NCBI GenBank assembly: GCA_018662715.1 | Contig: JABJFP010000255.1 | Location: forward strand, 1 to 6,727 | Length of the DNA: 6,727 nucleotides | Reading direction: 5' to 3' | Source of the DNA: Methanobacteriota archaeon | GTDB taxonomy: Archaea > Thermoplasmatota > Poseidoniia > Poseidoniales > Poseidoniaceae | Shown here: in pieces, positions 1 to 6,128 of the stretch | Numbering within the stretch: position 1 is the first letter of the stretch | Layout: every line of letters begins with the position of its first letter | The notes under the pieces: model-generated | The model's input: only the letters and a program-made list of their open reading frames with translations | The model's database searches: none | What the model was told of the DNA's origin: nothing | Position numbers and translations under genes: made by a program

Positions 1-28
1 CAATTCCAACATATAGGCGGTCGCTCAT
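1..28 (-). CDS. 5' end of an unidentified gene, truncated by window edge
   Basis: Only the first nine codons are inside the window, reading MSDRLYVGI on the minus strand before the left edge cuts them off, so the product cannot be identified. The start is chosen because AGGTGA, a good archaeal Shine-Dalgarno match, lies six bases upstream, and the frame is closed by a TGA just before the ATG. An alternative ATG at 54-56 in another frame (beginning MSARKVNKNE) also stays open to the edge. It has GGAGGT directly against it, too close for normal spacing, though a TTG further upstream in that frame also follows an AAGGTGA. The gene lies downstream of the peptidase on the same strand, 123 bases away, so it may be expressed independently. 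Confidence 0.5.
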
Positions 29-34
29 TTTTGT

Positions 35-40
35 TCACCT
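35..40 (-). promoter_or_regulatory. Shine-Dalgarno site of the left-edge gene
   Basis: The minus strand reads AGGTGA here, six bases before the ATG at 26-28. The same core precedes ftsY further right, which supports it as the working ribosome binding motif of this organism and decides the start of the left-edge gene. Confidence 0.5.
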
Positions 41-74
41 TCCGACTTGCGGACATACCTCCGAGTATGCCACC

Positions 75-108
75 AACCTTCAAGGTTCACCTTGTGAAAT
101 TGGGTTGG
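75..108. repeat. Overlapping short inverted repeats between two minus-strand genes
   Basis: Three inverted repeats interlock within about 35 bases. AACCTT/AAGGTT has a one-base centre (75-87). TTCAC/GTGAA has a three-base centre (86-98). CCAACC/GGTTGG arms lie at 73-78 and 103-108. The one-base centre cannot form a normal hairpin, so that element is better read as a DNA palindrome such as a protein-binding site. The stretch lies after the peptidase stop and before the left-edge gene, so it could be an operator or part of a terminator. No T-rich tract typical of archaeal termination is seen. Function is inferred only from position. Confidence 0.35.
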
Positions 109-151
109 AATCAACACCCATCATAGTTAGAAGTGAAGAGCAGTCCATTGT

Positions 152-3100
152 TTACTCTTCCTGTTCTTGGAAAATATCTCTACCATTTTCTGTTTGGGCA
201 AATGGTGCCGAAAGTTCTCCCTCCGCTTCGTATCTCAGTTGCCGTTTTGACCACCAAAAACTGGTGATTGCAGCGAGCAATGTTCCAATCAACGCCCACC
301 GAACTAATGGGGGAGAGGATTTTGTAACGATTAAGACCGGCGCCGTATCTGCTTTTTCGCCCAAGATTAAGCGTTCAATGGTGATGTTCATAGTAGTATT
401 GACAACAATAATTTCTTCAGAGGCTGCAGGAGATTTGTTGGTGGTCTGAACGAAAATTTGGAGAACAAAAAACCCATCCTCGAGATACTGTAAGGGGAGG
501 TCGGCTGGATTTTCCCAAATACATTTCATGGTTTGATTAGTGGTATGTTGGTATTGACAGTCCGTGATGCTGTAATTTGAATTGTTTGAATAAACCAGCT
601 GGGCGCCGGAACGATAACCATCCCCATCCGGATCACTCACGCTCCATTCCATAGAAAAGAGGTCAACCCAAGCCGTTCCGTTTTCCGGGATGCTCATGAG
701 TTGGATGATAGGGGGTTGGTCAGGAGGGTAGCATCCATCTGTCATAACCGGCCAAGAATCTTCTTCTGTGTAGCATTCATCTTCATCATCCAGCACACCG
801 TCTCCATCGGAGTCATCAATACACCCGTCGTTGTTTACATCATATCCCGATGCATCAATATCAGGGCAGTCGTCATACGGGCTTACAACTCCATCTCCAT
901 CGTCATCATCGAGACACCCGTCCCCATCAATATCGTTTCCAATTGCATTTTCATTCGGACACAGGTCGTTCATGTTTGTCACGCCGTCCCCATCTCCATC
1001 GAGGTGGTCCTCCCCGTCTCTGTCTACGCCTTGGACAATCAACCCAAACCCAATGCGGTCGCCATTGAGGCCGACAGCCCCCGCCTCTCCACCAGGTGCA
1101 ACATAGCGTGCGACAACCTCTACATCGAAGTATGAATGCTGCTCAAGTAATTCCTTTGGAAGGTTGATTCCTAAGGATGTTTCATTGCTTCCAGGAAACG
1201 AGTCCAAATTATCAAAATTCGCTACTGTTCCATTGAATTCGGTTGGAGTTCCGTCCACGTGAATACGATCTGGAATGACAACGGTACCATCCGGGAACGT
1301 TATCCGAATTTGTAAATCGTCAACGACTGAGGGTTCAGGTTGAGCAGGGTAGGCCAAACGAATGGCAACATCGGTATATGGGAGCGGAGAGAAACGTTGT
1401 TGGAATCGCTCGCCGGTCTTAAGAAATGGACCAACTGCTCCAGTTCCGTCCCACGAAACTTCTGAAAACCCAGAGAGATTACTTTGCTGCCCACCGTAAA
1501 TTTCCATCCACTCCATCGGGTTGGAATTTGTAAGGCGATAACTGTCGTGGACCCACACGTCGCCCAAAGGTGAAACCATCCCTCCATCCATGATACTTGA
1601 CGGATTAAACACTTCACTGAGATTCAAGCGACCCCACCCATCGTTTGGATTATGCAAGTCATGCCCTCCATTCCCGCCACTTCGTTCATCTTGACTTAGT
1701 GGGGTTGCGGCGAGTGCGAGGGTTGCCCGCATGAGCGAACCAGACGGCGTAAAGCCAGGTCCAAGGAGCAGTGTTGTGTTGGCCGGGCCACCATCAGCCC
1801 AGGGCGGTTGCAGGGTAGAAAGGGGAACTGCATGTTGGTTTTCGAAGGAACCGGTCAACCAACCGTCTTGATACATCTGCTGAAGTATTCCAGCGGCGCC
1901 TGCCGCTGCAGGTGTTGCCATACTCGTCCCAGATGATGAGCGGAGATTGAAATTGTTGGAAGACCAATCACCATCGGCCGCAGCCGATTGTACACTTCCA
2001 CCCGTTGCCAGCATGAACACTCCGTCTGTGCCAGCTTCTGTAGGGCCGTAGGAAGAAGAGCCCCATACCTCAGCGTCAACGGCCTTTGTCGTTGCACTAA
2101 TAGAAACCACATTACGTCCGTTGGCGGGTTCAAGAATTCCTGCGCCGGAATTGCCAGGAGCGATGAATGCAATCGACCAGGGCATTGCTTTCGCAAATCC
2201 ATCAAATGTCGCAGTTCGTTGGGTGTAGGCGGTAGTAGCATCTCCCCATGAATTTGAATGAATGAATGCTCCTTGGGCGGAGGATTCGTAGAGCAAGTCA
2301 TCAACATTTGGAGGCACCCAACCGTCAGAAGACACGATATCCTGCATTAGAAGTTTTGAACCGTGGGCAAGAGCTGAACCGTTGGCAGGAACCGTACCAC
2401 TTCTGTCGCTAGAGACATCAAAACACACCAACGTTCCTGCGACATGTGTACCGTGCCGGTAGTCTTCATCTCCAGGAGTGTCGTTTTCATCTATTGTCGT
2501 GTTGAGAAGCAGAACTTTCCGATGTTGATCGCCAAAAATCCCAACTGCGGGATATTCCGCAGAAGGTTCCGCGAACATACTTGTTCCACTGGTGGCGTTC
2601 CTGAAGCAAGCATGGTCAGCATCAAGGCCGCTATCAGCGACACCCAACGTCACGCCACTCCCGTTCAAACCGAGTTCCCAAAACGGATGTTCAGTGAGTA
2701 GGCCGTGCTCGTGAATCGAAGCACTCACTCCGTTCCGCCCTTCTGTCTTTAACACCGGCTCAATCCAGAGCACTCCTTCAATGCTCAAGGCCGCGTCGAT
2801 GAACTTCACATCCTGAATGAGAACATTGGTGAAAGTAGGTATTGAGAGAAGCGGCCCAACATTTCGTTCTGCCAAGAAGCCACCGTGGGCGCCAAAAGAA
2901 TCAGCAATACTCAACTTAACATCAACCGGAAGCCGCGGCTCATAAACAACACGAACCCAGTCTCCAACGTGTGCTGTTTGTGTTTCAATGCCCGGCTTCC
3001 AAACCGCATCTCTGTAGGATTTTATTTCATAGTTCGCCGGTAAAGAAGCATCAGATGGGATCCATACAAGAAGCGATTGTTGATCCACAACTCGGAGGGG

Positions 3101-3280
3101 AGTCAAACCGTATTCAGTTAACTCCAGCCAGCCGTCGGAATCCCACACGCCGCTCTCAAGCACCACCAACCGCTCGTTTCCCATCATAGTCGCTGGCAAT
3201 TCGGGTTCCACTGGGGGGGCATATATCCCCGAAACCAGCGGCATGAAGGCCAGAACAATCATCGCCCAGGCCTTCGACAT
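152..3280 (-). CDS. Secreted, membrane-anchored subtilisin-family (S8) serine peptidase with TSP3 repeats
   Basis: A 1042-residue extracellular endopeptidase, probably cleaving environmental protein at the cell surface. Visible parts in order: a signal peptide (residues 1-21, hydrophobic core MIVLAFMPLV, possible cleavage after IYA); a prodomain-like region to about 185; and the S8 catalytic domain at about 205-480. The catalytic triad is Asp216 (VADSGLD), His276 (HGTHVAGT) and Ser453 (GTSMATP), with oxyanion Asn377 (APGNSG), so the enzyme looks active. A beta domain at about 575-751 resembles the C-terminal domain of KP-43-type subtilases (VVDDLQIRITFPDGT). Calcium-binding-type TSP3 repeats follow at about 753-852, then an Ig-like stretch. 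The C-terminus has a transmembrane helix (about 993-1010) followed by KRQLR and a short acidic tail, implying an outside catalytic part and an inside tail. Many N-X-S/T sequons suggest glycosylation. The frame extends upstream to an ATG at 3409, but that would place 43 polar residues before the signal peptide and overlap the divergent eL20 gene, so the ATG at 3280 (GGGGTG just upstream) is preferred. Confidence 0.93.
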   Translation of the reverse strand: MSKAWAMIVLAFMPLVSGIYAPPVEPELPATMMGNERLVVLESGVWDSDGWLELTEYGLTPLRVVDQQSLLVWIPSDASLPANYEIKSYRDAVWKPGIETQTAHVGDWVRVVYEPRLPVDVKLSIADSFGAHGGFLAERNVGPLLSIPTFTNVLIQDVKFIDAALSIEGVLWIEPVLKTEGRNGVSASIHEHGLLTEHPFWELGLNGSGVTLGVADSGLDADHACFRNATSGTSMFAEPSAEYPAVGIFGDQHRKVLLLNTTIDENDTPGDEDYRHGTHVAGTLVCFDVSSDRSGTVPANGSALAHGSKLLMQDIVSSDGWVPPNVDDLLYESSAQGAFIHSNSWGDATTAYTQRTATFDGFAKAMPWSIAFIAPGNSGAGILEPANGRNVVSISATTKAVDAEVWGSSSYGPTEAGTDGVFMLATGGSVQSAAADGDWSSNNFNLRSSSGTSMATPAAAGAAGILQQMYQDGWLTGSFENQHAVPLSTLQPPWADGGPANTTLLLGPGFTPSGSLMRATLALAATPLSQDERSGGNGGHDLHNPNDGWGRLNLSEVFNPSSIMDGGMVSPLGDVWVHDSYRLTNSNPMEWMEIYGGQQSNLSGFSEVSWDGTGAVGPFLKTGERFQQRFSPLPYTDVAIRLAYPAQPEPSVVDDLQIRITFPDGTVVIPDRIHVDGTPTEFNGTVANFDNLDSFPGSNETSLGINLPKELLEQHSYFDVEVVARYVAPGGEAGAVGLNGDRIGFGLIVQGVDRDGEDHLDGDGDGVTNMNDLCPNENAIGNDIDGDGCLDDDDGDGVVSPYDDCPDIDASGYDVNNDGCIDDSDGDGVLDDEDECYTEEDSWPVMTDGCYPPDQPPIIQLMSIPENGTAWVDLFSMEWSVSDPDGDGYRSGAQLVYSNNSNYSITDCQYQHTTNQTMKCIWENPADLPLQYLEDGFFVLQIFVQTTNKSPAASEEIIVVNTTMNITIERLILGEKADTAPVLIVTKSSPPLVRWALIGTLLAAITSFWWSKRQLRYEAEGELSAPFAQTENGRDIFQEQEE
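725..1024 (-). repeat. TSP3-type Asp/Gly-rich repeat region inside the S8 peptidase gene
   Basis: About 100 codons encode imperfect tandem repeats built on DGDGV and DxDGDG motifs. Six cysteines sit at regular 13-16 residue spacing (for example NDLCPNE, GDGCLDD, DDCPDID, NDGCIDD). This is the thrombospondin type 3 pattern, in which Asp side chains bind calcium and cysteines pair. At DNA level it appears as recurring GTCCCCATC/CTCCATC-like words on the plus strand, which also explains the long stop-free antisense frames here. Its likely role is a calcium-stiffened stalk between the catalytic part and the membrane anchor. Confidence 0.85.
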
Positions 3281-3345
3281 AACACCCCGAGCATTCCTTT
3301 TTGTCTCAATCTTGCGGTTGCTCGTTTGCTCAATTCGCGCCAGCG

Positions 3346-3353
3346 CGTTTAAG
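3346..3353 (+). promoter_or_regulatory. Candidate archaeal TATA box for the eL20-pfdA-ftsY unit
   Basis: GTTTAAG stands out in an otherwise GC-rich stretch of the divergent intergenic region. Its centre is about 28 bases before the ATG at 3379. Archaeal TATA boxes lie roughly 26 bases before the transcription start, so the transcript would begin at or next to that ATG, i.e. nearly leaderless. This agrees with the lack of a clear Shine-Dalgarno site before 3379 and argues against the ATG at 3355, which would lie upstream of the predicted transcript start. No convincing BRE is visible upstream. For the leftward peptidase the equivalent position, near 3296-3306, is only A-rich (ACAAAAAGG). Confidence 0.35.
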
Positions 3354-3378
3354 GATGGATGGCAGGTCGGACGGTCCG

Positions 3379-3651
3379 ATGAAGGCCTATCGAGTGACAG
3401 GGACGGCACCTTTTGGTAGCCAACGACAAGAGTTTTCTTACGACTTTACCGCAGAAAATGCTGAACAAGCAACCGACAAAACATACTCCATTCTTGGTTC
3501 ACGACACCGTGCAAAGCGACGAACAATCGCTATTGCCGATGTGTCAGAAATAGACCCAAGAACCTCTACTGAACCCCACGTCCTTCATGCATTCCGAGAG
3601 CAAATTGCAGCTCAAGGCGGCCTCATTACCGCCGTCAGTGAAGAAGAGTGA
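3379..3651 (+). CDS. rpl18a: Large ribosomal subunit protein eL20 (L18Ae / LX)
   Basis: A 90-residue protein of the archaeal/eukaryotic 50S/60S subunit. It opens with MKAYRVTGTAPF, the usual LX beginning, and carries the family's basic rRNA-binding motif GSRHRAKRR at residues 40-48 after the TAENAEQATDKTYSIL helix. Archaeal LX proteins usually stop soon after this region (about 60-80 residues), so the last 30 or so residues, ending in an acidic EEE, form a modest extension. In-frame ATGs at 3301 and 3355 are rejected because they add non-homologous N-termini and the first lies in the divergent promoter region. It is the first gene of the rightward unit and is followed by prefoldin alpha and ftsY, the order found in many archaea. 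The translation factor gene eIF6, often just upstream of LX in archaea, is not here. Confidence 0.93.
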   Translation: MKAYRVTGTAPFGSQRQEFSYDFTAENAEQATDKTYSILGSRHRAKRRTIAIADVSEIDPRTSTEPHVLHAFREQIAAQGGLITAVSEEE

Positions 3652-3704
3652 ATTCTCCGGTCGTCGCCTTCTTCAACTCCTAGTGAATGGAAGGGTTGAG
3701 CCCG

Positions 3705-4268
3705 ATGGTAGACCGCACCCAATTACAGCGTATGGCGAGAGACGTTGAGGCCTTGCGCAAACGCCTCGATGAAATTCATCTTCGCATGGAACAAGTGGAT
3801 GCGGTGTTGTCCGAGCATAAGATCACAGCCGGGGCCCTCAAGGCATTAATGGCTCACGAAGACCCAAATAACGCATCAAGTCATGTATCAATCGGTTCGG
3901 GCGTGAGTCTCCATTACCGTCATCAAGGAAGCGAAGAAGGCATCGCCCTCGTTGATTTGGGGGCGGGTGTTTTTGGTGAGCGCCACTGGTCAGATGCTCA
4001 CGCTATAACTCTCGAGCGAGAAAGCGACATCCAACACTTGCGGGACGAACTTCAAGGCCAAGCCGAACAAACAGAAACCAATCTCGCTCAAGTTGCTCAG
4101 GCATTCAATACTGCAGCCGAACAACTCCAATCCCTCGCCGCTGCACCAGCAGAAGCCAAAACCCTTCCACAACAAACAGCATCTGAACCAGAGCCGGAAC
4201 CGGCTAAGCCTGCTCGCAAGGGTCGGAAACGGGGAATGTTTGGAAGCGATTTAACATTGGACGACTGA
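3705..4268 (+). CDS. pfdA: Prefoldin subunit alpha (GimC alpha)
   Basis: The alpha subunit of the jellyfish-shaped prefoldin hexamer (two alpha, four beta), which captures unfolded nascent proteins in the cytosol and passes them to the thermosome. The 187 residues show a first coiled-coil helix (about 3-45), the conserved beta-hairpin segments IGSGVS (63-68) and LGAGVF (85-90), then a second long helix (about 95-146). A tail of about 40 residues follows, rich in Ala/Pro/Glu with a basic KGRKRG patch and an acidic LTLDD end. Typical archaeal alpha subunits are about 140-150 residues, so this tail is extra. An ATG at 3687 adds six residues (MEGLSP). The 3705 start is preferred because GGTTGAGCCCG precedes it, similar to the GGTTAGCCC before the ATG at 5704, but this choice is soft. 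It lies 53 bases after eL20 (35 bases if the 3687 start is used). Confidence 0.9.
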   Translation: MVDRTQLQRMARDVEALRKRLDEIHLRMEQVDAVLSEHKITAGALKALMAHEDPNNASSHVSIGSGVSLHYRHQGSEEGIALVDLGAGVFGERHWSDAHAITLERESDIQHLRDELQGQAEQTETNLAQVAQAFNTAAEQLQSLAAAPAEAKTLPQQTASEPEPEPAKPARKGRKRGMFGSDLTLDD

Positions 4269-4273
4269 GGTGA
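4267..4273 (+). promoter_or_regulatory. Shine-Dalgarno site of ftsY overlapping the pfdA stop codon
   Basis: GAGGTGA, a near-complete match to the archaeal anti-Shine-Dalgarno sequence, starts inside the TGA stop of prefoldin alpha and ends four bases before the ftsY ATG. The arrangement fixes the ftsY start and suggests translational coupling between the two genes on one mRNA. Confidence 0.75.
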
Positions 4274-4277
4274 TTGA

Positions 4278-5666
4278 ATGGGATTGTTTGATAAATTTCG
4301 ACGTCGAGTTCGTGAAGTTGCCAGTGATGTTGACGAGCAAGCCCTGTCTGCTGATGCAAATTCAGTAGAAGCCAAAGAACTTCTCAACACGCCAACAGAA
4401 CCATCCAAGCCAACAGAAGATTGGGATGATTTGGAAGCGATTGAAGAAACCGAGGAAGTCGCCCAAACCACATCTTCTCCGGACGAGGATTGGGATGAAT
4501 GGGACGACGACGAACCTACCGCTCCAATCGTACTAACCAAGAAAGAACGCAAATTCCTTGAACGCCAAGAAAAAGAGCGTAAAAAGAAAGCAGCGAAGGT
4601 TGCTAAAGACATGAAAAAGCGAGGTGCCGTTGATGTCGCACGGCCAAGAGGTTCCAAAGTTGACTTGACCATGATGAGAACCACAACCGGCCGCCAACTT
4701 GTCAAGGTTAAACAAGACCCAAAGGGCTCATCAAAAACGGCAAAATTGGAAACGGAAGCCGGGACCACTCTTGACATTGAACTCGGCGGTGGTGTAGTCA
4801 ATGAAGGAGGGCGTATTATCAAGCCAAGTGCTGCACTTGACAACCTTCTCGAAGAATTAGAATGGGTTCTTCTTGAATCCGATATTTCCCAACATGCAAC
4901 ATCCGCCCTCATCTCCAGTCTACGCACTGCCCTCATCGGATCACGTTTGAGAAAAGGTGCCGAACTACCAAAGGTTCTCGAGGCTGCCCTCAAACGTGCC
5001 CTCCATGGCCTCTTGGAAGCCGGCTATTGGGACTTTGACGCCTCAGTCAAAGCGTTCATCGACGCCGGAGACGCCCCCGTCGTCATCATGATGGTCGGCG
5101 TAAACGGGACCGGTAAGACAACAACTGCTGCGAAAATTGCACAACGCCTCTTGAACAACAACATCAGTGTGATTGCAGCAGCAGGTGATACATTCAGGGC
5201 TGGAGCCATTCAGCAATTGGAATCTCACTGTGAAAACCTGGGCATTCGGTGTATTTCGAGTCAGCGAGGCGGCGACTCTGCTGCGATTGCTCGTGATGCG
5301 ATCGACTCCGCTAAAGCCCGAGGCATCGACGTTGTCTTGGTTGATACAGCCGGGCGAATGCAGAACAAAACAAACCTGATGAACGAACTCAACAAGGTCC
5401 GCAAGGTGACGAATCCTCACTTAACCCTCTTTGTTGGTGATTCACTTGCAGGCAATGATGCGGTCGAGCAAGCTAAGATGTTCCAAGAAATCATGCGCTT
5501 TGACGGAGCGGTGCTCACCAAAATGGATACCGATGCAAAGGGAGGCGCAGGGCTCTCAATCGCCTACGCCACTGGCCGACCAATCGTCTTTGCAGGTGTT
5601 GGTCAAGGCTACGACGACCTTCTTCAATTTGAACCACAATGGCTGCTAGACCAGTTGTTTGAATGA
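4278..5666 (+). CDS. ftsY: Signal recognition particle receptor FtsY
   Basis: The SRP GTPase that docks ribosome-nascent-chain/SRP complexes at the cytoplasmic membrane for delivery to the Sec translocon. The NG domain occupies about residues 184-462. The helical N domain contains LLESDIS. G-domain motifs are complete: P-loop GVNGTGKTTT (274-283), DTFRAGA (304-310), DTAGR (356-360), TKMD (414-417) and closing GVGQGYDDL (440-448). The FtsY-type closing motif and the absence of an M domain separate it from Ffh/SRP54. The first 14 residues (MGLFDKFRRRVREV) look like a basic amphipathic membrane-targeting helix. They are followed by an acidic region with repeated EDWDD/EDWDEWDDDE (47-79), a highly basic helix (88-115), and about 65 residues I do not recognise. 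At 462 residues it is long for an archaeal FtsY because of this N-terminal region. It starts nine bases after pfdA with a strong ribosome binding site. Confidence 0.97.
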   Translation: MGLFDKFRRRVREVASDVDEQALSADANSVEAKELLNTPTEPSKPTEDWDDLEAIEETEEVAQTTSSPDEDWDEWDDDEPTAPIVLTKKERKFLERQEKERKKKAAKVAKDMKKRGAVDVARPRGSKVDLTMMRTTTGRQLVKVKQDPKGSSKTAKLETEAGTTLDIELGGGVVNEGGRIIKPSAALDNLLEELEWVLLESDISQHATSALISSLRTALIGSRLRKGAELPKVLEAALKRALHGLLEAGYWDFDASVKAFIDAGDAPVVIMMVGVNGTGKTTTAAKIAQRLLNNNISVIAAAGDTFRAGAIQQLESHCENLGIRCISSQRGGDSAAIARDAIDSAKARGIDVVLVDTAGRMQNKTNLMNELNKVRKVTNPHLTLFVGDSLAGNDAVEQAKMFQEIMRFDGAVLTKMDTDAKGGAGLSIAYATGRPIVFAGVGQGYDDLLQFEPQWLLDQLFE

Positions 5667-5703
5667 GCGAGAAGGAGAAAAACCCCCACCCCTTGGTTAG
5701 CCC

Positions 5704-6084
5704 ATGGCGGATATGTTTGCAGACGAAGACTCGGCTCGTTTTTTCCAAATCGTACAGATGCTGCAACGCTCAACCATGCTTCATATGGGCTATTTACCCG
5801 ACCAAGACCATGCCTTTCACTACAACCTTCTTGAGGCCAAAGAAGGAATCGAAGTTCTACGAATGTTTCAGAAAAAGACAGAAGGGAATTTGACATCACA
5901 AGAAACACAAATGCTTCGGACGGTCATCAGCGATTTACAAATGCACTTTACTAAAGCACCACAACTTCACCGTAAGCGGCAAGAAGAACAAGCACAGAGC
6001 GAAGTCATCCGAGAAACATTTAGCCAACCACAAGACGGTCCTGTTGAGGATCTGTCAACATCAGCCTCTGGGGAAGAAGAATAG
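5704..6084 (+). CDS. DUF1844-like small protein of unknown function
   Basis: A 126-residue, probably cytosolic protein with no signal peptide or membrane segment. Residues 8-86 match the pattern I associate with DUF1844. A first helix (ARFFQIVQMLQRSTMLHMGYLP) leads into an Ala/Glu/Ile helix (LLEAKEGIEVLRMFQ), then the signature KKTEGNLTSQE (57-67) and a last helix (MLRTVISDLQMHF). The remaining 40 residues are charged and look disordered, ending in GEEE. DUF1844 proteins have no established biochemical role that I know of; I know the family mainly from bacteria. The gene begins 37 bases after the ftsY stop on the same strand, suggesting co-transcription. No strong Shine-Dalgarno site precedes the ATG, and the in-frame ATG at 5713 is an alternative. 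The family call rests on remembered pattern, not on a search. Confidence 0.7.
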   Translation: MADMFADEDSARFFQIVQMLQRSTMLHMGYLPDQDHAFHYNLLEAKEGIEVLRMFQKKTEGNLTSQETQMLRTVISDLQMHFTKAPQLHRKRQEEQAQSEVIRETFSQPQDGPVEDLSTSASGEEE

Positions 6085-6128
6085 CGGTTGTTTGATGTGG
6101 AAGAACTCTGTGCGATGCTTTGATTGGT

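Noticed and set aside
107..119. 13-base direct repeat GGAATCAACACCC, also at 6686-6698
   Set aside because: One 13-base match in about 6.7 kb is within chance expectation (roughly 0.3 expected pairs); the second copy is inside the receiver-protein gene and there is no mobile-element context.
701..1135. Long stop-free plus-strand frames opposite the peptidase gene
   Set aside because: They are antisense to the Asp/Gly-rich TSP3 codons, whose composition suppresses stops on the other strand; the translations are low-complexity Ile/Val- or Ser/Pro-rich without domain signals.
3281..3409. Extended N-terminus of the peptidase starting at 3409
   Set aside because: It would put 43 polar residues before the signal peptide and overlap the divergent eL20 gene and its candidate promoter.
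4097..4993. 298-codon open frame on the minus strand across pfdA and ftsY
   Set aside because: Ser/Arg-rich translation with no recognisable domain, antisense to two clearly identified genes with good ribosome binding signals; a composition shadow.
5667..5703. GGAG and C-rich tract (ACCCCCACCCC) between ftsY and the next gene as a terminator or G-quadruplex
   Set aside because: Only two or three short C runs, no inverted repeat and no T tract; GGAG is too far from the 5704 ATG to act as its ribosome binding site.
5663..5893. ATGA overlap at the ftsY stop suggesting a coupled 76-residue gene (MSEKEKNPHP...)
   Set aside because: The frame soon becomes an implausible Cys/Lys/Arg-rich translation and overlaps the DUF1844-like gene, which has a recognisable family pattern in another frame.
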